A model generated the notes under the pieces. The model ran no database searches and was not told where the DNA came from. It saw only the letters and a list, made by a program, of their open reading frames with translations. Positions 1-8,983 of a DNA stretch of 64,000 nucleotides are shown here, one piece after another. This stretch comes from Prochlorococcus sp. AG-347-K20 (GTDB lineage Bacteria; Cyanobacteriota; Cyanobacteriia; PCC-6307; Cyanobiaceae), in NCBI GenBank assembly GCA_003281315.1, contig QCCH01000008.1:1-64000 (forward strand), in the 5' to 3' direction. Position 1 is the stretch's first letter. Every line of letters starts with the position of its first letter. The position numbers and the translations under genes are program-made.

Positions 1-345
1 AGCATTTAAATGTATCCAGTATGGTGAACCTTCATTCACTAAATCATCCATAATTCTATTCACAACTTCCTCATGTGATATTTTTATATCTCTAAAATTG
101 TTAATATAAAGCTTTAAAGACTTCAACTCATAGACTCTCAAATTAGGTTGATAAATAATATTTAGCTTTGCAAAATCTGGATAACCAGAAAAGGGGCACT
201 TACATGTAAATTCAGGTAACTGAATAGAAATTTCATAAATTCTTTTCTTGTTTGGATTATCGAAACAAATTATTTTTGATTCTTCAATAATTCTTTCACC
301 ATATAACGGTCTTTGAGTCGAATCTTCTAATTTAGCTGTACTCAT
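1..345 (-). CDS. queF: NADPH-dependent 7-cyano-7-deazaguanine reductase QueF, 3' end cut by window edge
   Basis: QueF reduces preQ0 to preQ1 in queuosine biosynthesis for tRNA wobble modification. The first 115 codons are visible, starting at the ATG whose complement is 343-345. The active-site stretch [10 protein letters not shown] is at residues 50-59, with Cys50 as the expected thioimide nucleophile and Asp57 as the expected proton donor. The family block [10 protein letters not shown] follows. This is the short, unimodular QueF type. The gene runs off the left edge, so its C-terminus is not seen. It is divergent from the glnB gene pair, and the 189 bases between them hold both promoters. 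Family assignment is firm. Confidence 0.93.
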   Translation of the reverse strand, partial: MSTAKLEDSTQRPLYGERIIEESKIICFDNPNKKRIYEISIQLPEFTCKCPFSGYPDFAKLNIIYQPNLRVYELKSLKLYINNFRDIKISHEEVVNRIMDDLVNEGSPYWIHLNA

Positions 346-434
346 TTTTAGTAGAACTTTTTTACTAAACCTATATAAAAAATATATATAAAGAAGAAAA
401 TTCGCAAAAGTATCAATAAATCTAAGTATTACAA

Positions 435-447
435 TTGACTAAGTCAA
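435..447. promoter_or_regulatory. 13-bp palindrome between divergent queF and glnB region
   Basis: TTGACT-A-AGTCAA is a perfect 6+1+6 inverted repeat in the gap between queF and the glnB gene pair. A palindrome of this size between divergent genes is typical of a dimeric regulator site, but the left arm also equals a -35-like hexamer. In A+T-rich DNA this may be chance. No regulator can be named. Confidence 0.3.
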
Positions 448-468
448 AAGCTGTTAAATCTTATTTTT

Positions 469-512
469 GTATCAATAGCAACATTAATGATGTCGGCCGA
501 AAGGGTTATATG
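469..512 (+). promoter_or_regulatory. possible NtcA-type promoter for the 81-residue gene and glnB
   Basis: GTA-N8-AAC lies at 469-482, one base off the NtcA consensus GTA-N8-TAC. A TATATG element at 507-512 follows 24 bases later, close to the usual 22-23. It sits just upstream of the 535 start. glnB is a known NtcA target in cyanobacteria, so the placement is sensible. The mismatch and the loose spacing keep this tentative. Confidence 0.25.
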
Positions 513-534
513 TGTTTAGTTCAATGAAAAATTA

Positions 535-780
535 ATGGACATTTGTTTGATAACTATCGATAACAAATTAAATAAATCCCTTCAACCAAAAAGCGCAATT
601 GGAATGTTATGGCTTCAAACACACTTTCAGAATGATCAGTGGGACGCTTTATCAAACAGTACAGTAATAATTTCTGAAGAAAATTCCCAACTATTAATTG
701 AAGATGCCACGAATGCAGGCCTTACTATTGAATGTTTTTCTGATATTTCAATGTTGGATGTTTTCCCAAAAAACAATTAA
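535..780 (+). CDS. conserved-looking hypothetical protein, 81 aa, upstream of glnB
   Basis: I do not recognise a named family. The product is a soluble 81-residue protein without signal peptide, membrane segment or cysteine motif. Its pattern (MDICLITIDNKLNKSL, then WLQTHF, a STVIISEENSQLLIEDA segment and LTIECF) suggests a small alpha/beta fold. It ends 24 bases before glnB on the same strand, so co-transcription with the P-II gene is likely. A role in nitrogen sensing would be a guess from position only. The ATG at 535 is the first in frame. Coding status rests on the clean open frame, amphipathic pattern and gene spacing. Confidence 0.6.
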   Translation: MDICLITIDNKLNKSLQPKSAIGMLWLQTHFQNDQWDALSNSTVIISEENSQLLIEDATNAGLTIECFSDISMLDVFPKNN

Positions 781-1143
<363 letters not shown>

Positions 1144-1144
1144 T

Positions 1145-1957
1145 TCAAAGAGTCTCTTTTACTAAATTTTGTATATATTCACTATTAATCCTTGTATTTG
1201 ATTGACTTCCTAAGGTCATCCAAGCTAAATATTCATGATTTCCAGCAGGACCTACTAGAGGAGAAGCTATCAAATTCTTTATATTCCATTGGAAATTCTT
1301 AGCAGCATAAATAACAGACTCTATAGCCTCAGTATGGAATTTAGGATTGCGAACAACGCCGCCTTTACTGACTTTATCTTTGCCCACCTCAAATTGGGGT
1401 TTAATCAAAAATATTCCCTCAATACAATCACCTTCTAATAAATTACCGATAGATTTAAAAACTAACTTTAATGAAATAAAAGACAAATCAGCAACCACAA
1501 AATTTGGTAATTCATTGCTTCTAGACAAAAGATCATTAGGTTTTAAATTTCGAATATTAGTTCGTTCAAAAAGTATGACTTTTGGATTATTTCTAATCTT
1601 CCATGCAGTCTGTCCATAACCAACATCTATCCCATAAACTAACTTTGCTCCTTGTTGCAATAAGCAATCAGTAAATCCTCCTGTAGAGATTCCTGCGTCA
1701 ATACATATTTTATCTTTTACTTTAATTTCAAGTTTATTAAATGCCTCCAATAATTTTTCGCCGCCCCTTGATACAAACATTGGTTCGGAATCAATAAAAA
1801 ATTCAGATCCAATTAATACTTGTTGTCCAGGTTTATCCCATACTTTTCCATTGTTATCTCTAACCTTGCCCGCAAGAATTAAACCTTGGGCTTTATGACG
1901 AGTTTCACATAAACCACTTTTTAGAAGATAAAGGTCTAATCTACTTTTTTTAATCAT
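1145..1957 (-). CDS. tlyA: TlyA-family rRNA 2'-O-methyltransferase (hemolysin A-like)
   Basis: TlyA proteins pair an N-terminal S4 RNA-binding domain with an FtsJ-like methyltransferase, and characterised members 2'-O-methylate rRNA in both subunits. Here the S4 domain spans about residues 1-60. RGGEKLLEAF marks the linker, DAGISTGGFTDCLLQQGA (about 88-105) is the SAM-binding loop, and VVADLSFISL and LIKPQFE are the later family motifs. Length 270 matches the family. No signal peptide is present, so the old hemolysin name is probably misleading. It is convergent with glnB with a 1-base gap. The exact target nucleotide in this organism is not known. Confidence 0.88.
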   Translation of the reverse strand: MIKKSRLDLYLLKSGLCETRHKAQGLILAGKVRDNNGKVWDKPGQQVLIGSEFFIDSEPMFVSRGGEKLLEAFNKLEIKVKDKICIDAGISTGGFTDCLLQQGAKLVYGIDVGYGQTAWKIRNNPKVILFERTNIRNLKPNDLLSRSNELPNFVVADLSFISLKLVFKSIGNLLEGDCIEGIFLIKPQFEVGKDKVSKGGVVRNPKFHTEAIESVIYAAKNFQWNIKNLIASPLVGPAGNHEYLAWMTLGSQSNTRINSEYIQNLVKETL

Positions 1958-2237
1958 CTATTAATCAATAAAAAGACTGAATAATGAACTTCTAAAAGAT
2001 TAAGATCCAAATTCTTTAATACCCTCCAATTTTAAATAAGAACTAATAAATTACCCATTATTAACGAAAGGAATAAATGCAAACATTTTTAAATTTAAGC
2101 TTTCTTAATTAGCCAGAAAAATGTTACACAAGAAAATAATAGCCAGGCAAATATCTTCAATGGCAATTACATCTTTAACGTATAGAGCAATAATTCGATT
2201 TTGGTTATAAAGTTTAAATTGATAATTAATAAAAATT
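1958..2237. other. intergenic region upstream of purB with a 29-codon ORF
   Basis: This 280-base gap lies between the tlyA-like start and the GTG of purB. An ATG ORF of 29 codons on the plus strand (2121-2210) ends 27 bases before purB. It encodes a basic peptide beginning MLHKKIIARQISSM with two Arg near the end. Such a gap is long for this compact genome, so it could hold a leader peptide or only promoters. I see no clear ribosome binding site or riboswitch structure. Confidence 0.25.
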
Positions 2238-3533
2238 GTGATCGAGCGTTACACATTACCCGAAATGGGGAAAATCTGGACTGATAGCGCAAAATTCCAG
2301 AGTTGGCTTAAGGTTGAAATAGCTGCATGTGAAGCGAATTTTTCCCTGGGAAAAATTCCTGAGAATGCCATGAAAGATATACGTTCAAATGCAAAGTTTG
2401 ATGAATCTAGAATTACAGAAATTGAGAAAGAAGTTAAACATGATGTCATAGCATTTCTTACAAGCGTTAATGAATTTGTAGGAGATTCTGGAAGATATAT
2501 ACATGTTGGTATGACCAGTAGTGATGTACTAGATACTGGTTTATCTCTTCAGTTAAAAGATTCTTGCGAATTGTTATTAGAAGAAATTGAGAACCTAGAA
2601 AATGAAGTCAGATTATTAGCAAGAAAGCATAAAAATACATTAATGATTGGCAGATCTCATGCAATTCATGGGGAGCCAATTTCCTTCGGTTTTAAACTTG
2701 CTGGATGGTTAGCAGAAATAATAAGGAATAAAAAAAGATTGTTAACACTGAAAGAATCTGTAGCTATTGGACAAATAAGTGGTGCGATGGGAACTTACGC
2801 TAATACGAATCCCAAAGTAGAACAAATAACTTGTGATTTACTCGGCTTAAAACCAGATACAGCAAGTACCCAGGTCATCTCGAGAGACAGGCACGCAGAA
2901 TATGTTCAAACTATTGCACTGGTTGGCGCTTCTCTAGATAGATTCGCGACTGAAATAAGAAATTTACAAAGAACTGATGTTTTAGAAGTTGAGGAGGGCT
3001 TTACAAAAGGGCAAAAAGGAAGTTCTGCCATGCCTCATAAAAGAAATCCTATTCGAAGTGAAAGAGTAAGCGGTTTAGCAAGAATTTTGAGGAGTTATGT
3101 CTTAACAGCACTTGAAAATGTTCCACTTTGGCACGAAAGAGATATAAGTCATAGTTCAAATGAACGTATCATGTTACCTGACGTATCAATCTGTTTGCAT
3201 TTTATGCTCAGGGAAATGAAAGATATAGTTAGCAATTTGGAAGTTTATCCAAAAAATATGCTCAAAAATTTAAATATATATGGTGGTGTAATCTTTAGTC
3301 AGAAAGTTTTACTTTTGCTTGTAGAGAAGGGGTTGTCTAGAGAAAAGGCTTATAGCTTAGTACAAAAAAATGCGCATCAGGCGTGGAATACTGAAAATGG
3401 GAATTTCAAACAAAATATAAAGAGAGATAATGAAATAATGAATTTTATTGATCAAAGTGACTTAGAAGAATGTTTTAATCCCTCAATTCATCTCAATAAT
3501 TTAAGTGTAATATGGGAGAAGTTAGGTATCTAG
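2238..3533 (+). CDS. purB: adenylosuccinate lyase
   Basis: PurB cleaves SAICAR to AICAR and adenylosuccinate to AMP, serving both the inosinate and the adenylate branches of purine synthesis. The start is GTG at 2238, giving MIERYTLPEMGKIW, which matches the family N-terminus. The fumarase/aspartase signature GSSAMPHKRNP begins near residue 261. The substrate-loop region HVGMTSSDVLDT lies around residues 90-101, and the catalytic His segment GRSHAIHGEP around 140. Length 431 is typical of the short bacterial and cyanobacterial PurB. A second superfamily member, fumC, follows 48 bases later, but the two act in different pathways. Confidence 0.96.
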   Translation: MIERYTLPEMGKIWTDSAKFQSWLKVEIAACEANFSLGKIPENAMKDIRSNAKFDESRITEIEKEVKHDVIAFLTSVNEFVGDSGRYIHVGMTSSDVLDTGLSLQLKDSCELLLEEIENLENEVRLLARKHKNTLMIGRSHAIHGEPISFGFKLAGWLAEIIRNKKRLLTLKESVAIGQISGAMGTYANTNPKVEQITCDLLGLKPDTASTQVISRDRHAEYVQTIALVGASLDRFATEIRNLQRTDVLEVEEGFTKGQKGSSAMPHKRNPIRSERVSGLARILRSYVLTALENVPLWHERDISHSSNERIMLPDVSICLHFMLREMKDIVSNLEVYPKNMLKNLNIYGGVIFSQKVLLLLVEKGLSREKAYSLVQKNAHQAWNTENGNFKQNIKRDNEIMNFIDQSDLEECFNPSIHLNNLSVIWEKLGI

Positions 3534-3538
3534 GATTA

Positions 3539-3574
3539 CTGAAAACCTTATCTAAGGTAAACCAGTGTTTTCAG
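3539..3574 (+). promoter_or_regulatory. hairpin in the purB-fumC gap touching the fumC ribosome binding site
   Basis: CTGAAAAC (3539-3546) pairs perfectly with GTTTTCAG (3567-3574). Inside lies a second inverted repeat, ACCTTA-TC-TAAGGT (3545-3558). The two stems share bases and compete partly. The right arm runs into AGAGGA (3573-3578), the likely Shine-Dalgarno of fumC (ATG 3582). No T-run follows, so a terminator is less likely than an mRNA processing or translation-control element. Confidence 0.4.
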
Positions 3575-3581
3575 AGGAATA

Positions 3582-4967
3582 ATGACAAAAAACTTTAGGA
3601 TTGAAAAAGATAGTATGGGAACAATAGAGGTTCCGATTAAAGCTTTGTGGGGCGCTCAAACACAAAGATCGATAATAAATTTTTCTATTGGAGAAGAATT
3701 AATTCCAATTGAGTTAATTTATTCACTCACCCTCATAAAAAAAGCTGCTTCAATTGCGAACTTCAATTTAGGGTTAATAGATAAAAGAAAAAAAGATTTG
3801 ATTGTAGAGGCATGTACAGAAATACTTGATGGGCTTCATGATTCACAGTTTCCCTTAAAGGTTTGGCAAACAGGTAGTGGCACACAAACAAATATGAATG
3901 TTAATGAGGTAATTTCAAATATTGCAGCATTAAAAACAAATTCAGAGCTTGGGAGTCATCAACCAATTCATCCGAATGATGATGTAAATAAATCTCAGTC
4001 AACTAATGATACTTTTCCTGCTGCTATTCAAATATCAGTTGTTAATGAAATAATCAAAAGTTTAGTTCCAACAATAAGAGAACTTACTAGGATTCTTGAT
4101 AAAAAAAGTGAACTATGGAAAGACCTCATAAAAATAGGAAGAACCCATTTTCAAGATGCAGTGCCCCTCACTTTTGGGCAAGAAATATCAGGATGGTCAG
4201 AGCAAATTAAAGATGCCGAGAATGCAATTATTATAAGTCTGAATGAATTATATTTTTTACCTCTGGGAGGAACTGCAGTTGGAACAGGGATTAATTGTCC
4301 AAAAGGATTTTGTGAAGAGTCTATAAAATCAATTTCCGATGATACTAATCTAATGTTCTATAAATCGAAAAATAATTTTTCTATCATGGCCTCGCATGAT
4401 CGTCTAGCTCAAGTAATGAGTCAGATAAAAATATTAGCAGGTGCATTATTTAAAATTTCAAATGATATAAAAATTCTTTCTTCAGGACCAAGATCAGGAA
4501 TATATGAATTAATTATCCCTAAAAATGAGCCTGGAAGTTCTATCATGCCAGGTAAAGTGAATCCGACTCAATGCGAAGCCTTATCAATGGTTTGCACTCA
4601 GATAATGGGTCTTGAATATGCAGTTTCAATCGCAAATTCTAGCGGCACTTTGCAGATGAATGAATATAAGCCTCTGATTGGATTTAATATTCTTACAAGT
4701 TTAAAATTACTTAAAAATGCAATAGAAAACTTCAGAATAAAATTAGTTGATGGGATGGAACCTAATCAAAAGAAAATGAAGTTAAATTTAGAAAATTCAC
4801 TAATGTTGGTTACAGCCATTGTGCCAAAAATTGGTTATGAAAAAGCAGCTGAAATTGCAAACCTCGCCTTTAAAGAATCATTAAATTTAAAAGAGGCAAC
4901 ACTTAAATTAGGTTATTTAAACGAAGATGAATTTGATGAAGCGATGAATATTAATTCAATGATTTAA
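3582..4967 (+). CDS. fumC: class II fumarate hydratase
   Basis: FumC interconverts fumarate and malate. In cyanobacteria it also returns to the TCA pool fumarate made by purine and arginine synthesis, which fits its place after purB. The substrate motif TGSGTQTNMNVNEV is near residue 98, GRTHFQDAVPLTFGQE near 185, and the superfamily signature GSSIMPGKVNPTQ near 318. Length 461 is standard for the Fe-independent class II enzyme. The ATG at 3582 has an AGAGGA box just upstream. The gene ends 10 bases before the stop of the convergent helicase gene. Confidence 0.95.
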   Translation: MTKNFRIEKDSMGTIEVPIKALWGAQTQRSIINFSIGEELIPIELIYSLTLIKKAASIANFNLGLIDKRKKDLIVEACTEILDGLHDSQFPLKVWQTGSGTQTNMNVNEVISNIAALKTNSELGSHQPIHPNDDVNKSQSTNDTFPAAIQISVVNEIIKSLVPTIRELTRILDKKSELWKDLIKIGRTHFQDAVPLTFGQEISGWSEQIKDAENAIIISLNELYFLPLGGTAVGTGINCPKGFCEESIKSISDDTNLMFYKSKNNFSIMASHDRLAQVMSQIKILAGALFKISNDIKILSSGPRSGIYELIIPKNEPGSSIMPGKVNPTQCEALSMVCTQIMGLEYAVSIANSSGTLQMNEYKPLIGFNILTSLKLLKNAIENFRIKLVDGMEPNQKKMKLNLENSLMLVTAIVPKIGYEKAAEIANLAFKESLNLKEATLKLGYLNEDEFDEAMNINSMI

Positions 4968-4977
4968 TTAAAAAAAT

Positions 4978-7704
4978 TTAAGAATTATTTTCAATTCTTT
5001 TTGTCGCAGGATTAATATCTTCAGAGACTTTTATAAGGTCATTAGATTCAGAAACAGGAAAACGATTAATAGCTTTTAATGCTAACTTTGCTTTGCTTTT
5101 TAATTTATTACTAACACCAATACAGTATTGCGCTTGAGAAAGAACATCAATTGATCTTCTAATAATCCTCACTACATCACCTTCGTCTAATGAAGTATTA
5201 AAAACCAAATCTTTCCATTTTTTTCCCCTTGCCCATTCAGAAATAATTCCAGTCAACTCGGTTTCTAAATAAATAGGAATTTCAATATGAAACTTATTTT
5301 GTTGAGAAGCGACTAATTTTCTTAAACCTTCTAATTCATTAAAAACATCTATTACCTTTAAAGAAGGCTTGAAATTACACCAAAGATTAGGCCTCCTTAC
5401 ATCAACACATATAGCTTGAATAATTGCAGCTAAATCAGGAGGATCTAAATCGTCTAAATAACCACTAACTAAAACAAGACCAATCCATAATTCATTTTCA
5501 CTTCTTATTGCACCAACTGTTTGTCCAACTTCTGACAATTCTAAATTATTTAAACAACCGAAATGATTCAAAATTTTAATCAAATCGGTAAAAGTTCTCC
5601 AGTTATGATTTTCTTTATCATCAAGAAGTTTTTTTCTCATATTTATTTCTTGTTCAACATCAATAATTCTTTTTCTATATTTCTTTAATTTCCTAGAGTC
5701 TCCAAATCTATGTGCGGGATGATCAGTAACTGTTTCTTCTATATTGTTAATTTGTTGCTGTTGTGCCAAAACTTCCGTTGTCAGATCATATTGTGGAGTT
5801 TGTAAGTCATTTTTTTTAGAGACTTCTAAAATTCGATCCGCATAACACTGGGACATACAATCTCCCCTAAATACCTCTCCAGAAAAATACATCTTTGGTA
5901 CTTCAAGTCCTAAGACATCAATTGCATCCAAATCATTAAAAATACTTACTATGAATGAGGGTTTTATAAGAATAAATAAATTATCAATTGTCAAACACAA
6001 TAAACTCTTAATTTTTTGGGATTCATATATTTTCTTACAAATTAATCCTGGAACAATTTTTCTTTTAATTTGAGGAGCTTTGATTGAAATTAAGCTTCCA
6101 TCTTTAATATATGGGAGTGCATTAGTTATCTCTTCTGATAATTTTTCTGCTGCTTGTTTTTCTAAAATTTTCAAGAGTCTTCTCTCTTCTTTAAGACGAT
6201 TTTTTAACTTTTCGTAGGCATCAAAATCTTTCCATGAAAAGTTAGATGTAATTTTTTTTAATTCAATTAAATCCTTATCTAAATTTTCAAGAATTATATT
6301 CTCACCAGAGGATTCACCTAAATATAAAAAACTACCAAAACTTCTTTTGATTAATTCTTTAGACTTCTCTAAAGTATAACTTTGTAAAAGATTAAGTACC
6401 ATTCCATAGCTTGGAGTGAATTGACTTTCTAAAGCATTTGGTTTGCTTATAGCCAGTGCACTTGCTTCTTTGGCACCTTCGAATCTTGTTTGTAATGTAA
6501 CAACATATCCCTGGGTATCTTTTCCTCTTCTTCCAGCTCTTCCTGACATTTGCAAAAATTCACTGCTAAATAATAATCTATGACCATCTTCTGTCCTTTT
6601 TGATAAAGAAGAAATAACAGTTGTTCTTGCGGGCATATTTATACCTGCAGCAAGAGTTTCAGTTGCAAAAACAACTTTTATTAAACCTTGCTGAAATAAT
6701 TCCTCAACCAATTCTTTCCATGCAGGCAATAATCCAGCATGATGAGATGCAATACCGCGTTTTAATGCCTCGCATTGAGATTTATCTTTAATTGCCTCCG
6801 GATTATTTTTAAGATAAACACCTAATTTTTGGGATATCATACTTGCTTCTGAATAACTTACTAAAGTTAAATCTTTTATATTCTCAATAGCCTTGTCACA
6901 TCCTCTTCTACTAAAAATAAAATAAATAGCTGGCAACATATTTCGTTCAGCTAGTTTCGAGATCACAAAGCCAAGTGAGGGAGACTTTGGTTGCATTATC
7001 CTACCCACTTTTCCTCTTATTTTCTGCCCTTTAGGAGCTCTCCAAATCTTACAGTTTGGATGAATTCCATTACCCTTATTATTTAAAAGCGGATGGAGGC
7101 CTTTAACACTACAAAAAATAAAATCAAGTGGGACTGGTCTCTTATCACTATTAATTAGTACTGTGGGCCCATGAACTTTTTGTATCCAATTTTGCAATTG
7201 ATCTGCATTGGCTATTGTTGCTGATAGAGCTATTATTTGAGTTCTAGTAGGGCAATGGATTATAGTTTCTTCCCAAACTGTACCTCTTTGGGGGTCATTC
7301 ATATAATGACATTCATCAAGAATTACAGATTCTAAATTTTCTAAGGGATCATCAAATTCATCAAATTCGCCATAAAGCATGTTCCTAAAAATCTCAGTCG
7401 TCATTACTAAGATTGGTGCTTCTCTATTTATGCTTATATCTCCAGTTAAAAGACCAACTTTATTCTCACCGTATTGATTAGCAAAATCTCTAAACTTTTG
7501 GTTTGATAGGGCCTTTAAAGGTGTTGTATAAAAAACTCTGCTGTCATGAGATAAGCCTCTATATATAGCAAATTCACCTATCAATGTTTTACCAGAACCT
7601 GTTGGTGCTGTTAAAACAACAGAATTTCCGCTATTAATAGCTCGTATTGCTTCTAATTGGAAATCATCTAGCGGAAAGGGGAAATATTCCTCTAAATTAA
7701 GCAA
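4978..7704 (-). CDS. Ski2/Mtr4-like DExH-box RNA helicase
   Basis: This 908-residue superfamily-2 helicase resembles the cyanobacterial and chloroplast Ski2-like proteins (plastid ISE2 group), which are linked to RNA processing. Walker A is APTGSGKT at residues 33-40. Motif II is DECHY near 131 and motif III SAT near 161. The RecA2 block carries QMSGRAGRRG near 392. A DSHCT-type C-terminal region begins near residue 720. The only usable initiation codon I find is TTG at 7702-7704. Upstream in frame there is a stop at 7738-7740 and no ATG or GTG. Precise RNA targets are unknown. Confidence 0.87.
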   Translation of the reverse strand: MLNLEEYFPFPLDDFQLEAIRAINSGNSVVLTAPTGSGKTLIGEFAIYRGLSHDSRVFYTTPLKALSNQKFRDFANQYGENKVGLLTGDISINREAPILVMTTEIFRNMLYGEFDEFDDPLENLESVILDECHYMNDPQRGTVWEETIIHCPTRTQIIALSATIANADQLQNWIQKVHGPTVLINSDKRPVPLDFIFCSVKGLHPLLNNKGNGIHPNCKIWRAPKGQKIRGKVGRIMQPKSPSLGFVISKLAERNMLPAIYFIFSRRGCDKAIENIKDLTLVSYSEASMISQKLGVYLKNNPEAIKDKSQCEALKRGIASHHAGLLPAWKELVEELFQQGLIKVVFATETLAAGINMPARTTVISSLSKRTEDGHRLLFSSEFLQMSGRAGRRGKDTQGYVVTLQTRFEGAKEASALAISKPNALESQFTPSYGMVLNLLQSYTLEKSKELIKRSFGSFLYLGESSGENIILENLDKDLIELKKITSNFSWKDFDAYEKLKNRLKEERRLLKILEKQAAEKLSEEITNALPYIKDGSLISIKAPQIKRKIVPGLICKKIYESQKIKSLLCLTIDNLFILIKPSFIVSIFNDLDAIDVLGLEVPKMYFSGEVFRGDCMSQCYADRILEVSKKNDLQTPQYDLTTEVLAQQQQINNIEETVTDHPAHRFGDSRKLKKYRKRIIDVEQEINMRKKLLDDKENHNWRTFTDLIKILNHFGCLNNLELSEVGQTVGAIRSENELWIGLVLVSGYLDDLDPPDLAAIIQAICVDVRRPNLWCNFKPSLKVIDVFNELEGLRKLVASQQNKFHIEIPIYLETELTGIISEWARGKKWKDLVFNTSLDEGDVVRIIRRSIDVLSQAQYCIGVSNKLKSKAKLALKAINRFPVSESNDLIKVSEDINPATKRIENNS

Positions 7705-7747
7705 TAATTGTGATTGAAGAGAGGATGAGTTAACTTCTTAATATATG

Positions 7748-7759
7748 ATCTATATAGAT
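7748..7759. promoter_or_regulatory. 12-bp perfect palindrome between helicase and biotin operon
   Basis: ATCTATATAGAT is its own reverse complement. It lies 43 bases from the helicase start and 85 bases from the bioF start, in the only divergent promoter region of the biotin operon. It is a candidate operator, but a palindrome of A and T mostly may be chance. No BirA-type biotin operator was recognised. Confidence 0.22.
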
Positions 7760-7843
7760 ATTAATAAACAAAAAATACCTTGCAAACTTTAATAGTAAAT
7801 CTAAATCTTTTTAATTAAATTCACTATATTTTATTTTGCCAAA

Positions 7844-8983
7844 ATGAAAAAAGTAAAAATTCCAAAAAATAGAATCCGTAAATTAAAAACATTTTCTTTA
7901 GGTAAAAAATCCTTCGAACTTCTAAGTTTAAATTCGCAAAATAAAAAACTTATAGACTTATGCAGTAATGATTATTTTGGATTAAGCAGGGACAAGGATT
8001 TAATAAAAGCTGCTTACGAAATAAGCTTGTTAGAAGGCATTGGTTCAGGAAGCTCTAGGTTTATTACAGGTTCAAGACCAATACATAAATTATTAGAAAC
8101 AGAACTTGCCAAGTGGCTTGATCAAGAGAAAGTATTACTTTTCCCAAGCGGATTTCAAGCAAATATAGCTGCTATCCAGGCTTTAGCAAACAGAAATAGT
8201 ATCGTAGTAGCAGATAAATTGATCCATAACTCTTTATTGGTTGGAGTCAAAGCTGCTCAAGCAAAACTAGTTCGATTCTCACACAATAATTTAAAAGATT
8301 TAGAAAATAAAATTATTAAATCTAACCCCACAAAAAATTCCATTTTAGTTGTTGTTGAATCTCTTTATAGCATGGAGGGATCAATTGCTCCGCTCAGAGA
8401 AATAACGGAAATTTGCAAAAAAAATAGTGTTCAATTATTAGTTGACGAAGCTCATGCAATTGGGATCTTGGGCCCCGAAGGCAGGGGTTTAAGTTTTAAT
8501 TGTCGTTCAGATATAACTATGATTACTGGAACTTTTGGAAAAGCATTTGGAAGCGGTGGAGCTTTTATAGCTTCCAATTCAGAAATTGGAGAATATCTTA
8601 TCCAAACAAGTGGTGCATTTAGGTATACAACCGCACTTGCGCCATCTTTGGCTGCTGGGGCACTAGAAGGTTTAAAAAAAATTTTAGAAAATAAAGAATG
8701 GGGTAATGATTTGTTATCTTCTGCGAATGTATGGAAAGATGAAATTATTAAAAATTTTAGTTTTCCAGTTCAGGGAGATTCTCACATTTTATCAATTATT
8801 GTTGGCCAAGAAGAGAAAGCAATTTATTTACAAAAATATCTCGAAGAAAATGGGTTTTTAGCAATTGCCATAAGACCTCCAACTGTTCCAGTGGGGCAAT
8901 CAAGAATCAGAATAACAATACGAAGAAACTTAGATTTTAATCTGCTAAATAATTTCATTGCAGTATTAAAAGAGTTTAAATGA
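7844..8983 (+). CDS. bioF: 8-amino-7-oxononanoate synthase
   Basis: BioF condenses pimeloyl-ACP with L-alanine to form 8-amino-7-oxononanoate, the first ring-assembly step of biotin. It is a PLP enzyme of the alpha-oxoamine synthase family. The PLP lysine is Lys233 in GTFGKAFGSGG, DEAHAIGILGPEGRG precedes it, and NDYFGLS marks the N-terminal substrate region. Length 379 is normal. It is the first gene of a five-gene biotin operon, and its stop overlaps the next start as ATGA (8980-8983), which indicates translational coupling. bioB is not in this window. Confidence 0.95.
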   Translation: MKKVKIPKNRIRKLKTFSLGKKSFELLSLNSQNKKLIDLCSNDYFGLSRDKDLIKAAYEISLLEGIGSGSSRFITGSRPIHKLLETELAKWLDQEKVLLFPSGFQANIAAIQALANRNSIVVADKLIHNSLLVGVKAAQAKLVRFSHNNLKDLENKIIKSNPTKNSILVVVESLYSMEGSIAPLREITEICKKNSVQLLVDEAHAIGILGPEGRGLSFNCRSDITMITGTFGKAFGSGGAFIASNSEIGEYLIQTSGAFRYTTALAPSLAAGALEGLKKILENKEWGNDLLSSANVWKDEIIKNFSFPVQGDSHILSIIVGQEEKAIYLQKYLEENGFLAIAIRPPTVPVGQSRIRITIRRNLDFNLLNNFIAVLKEFK

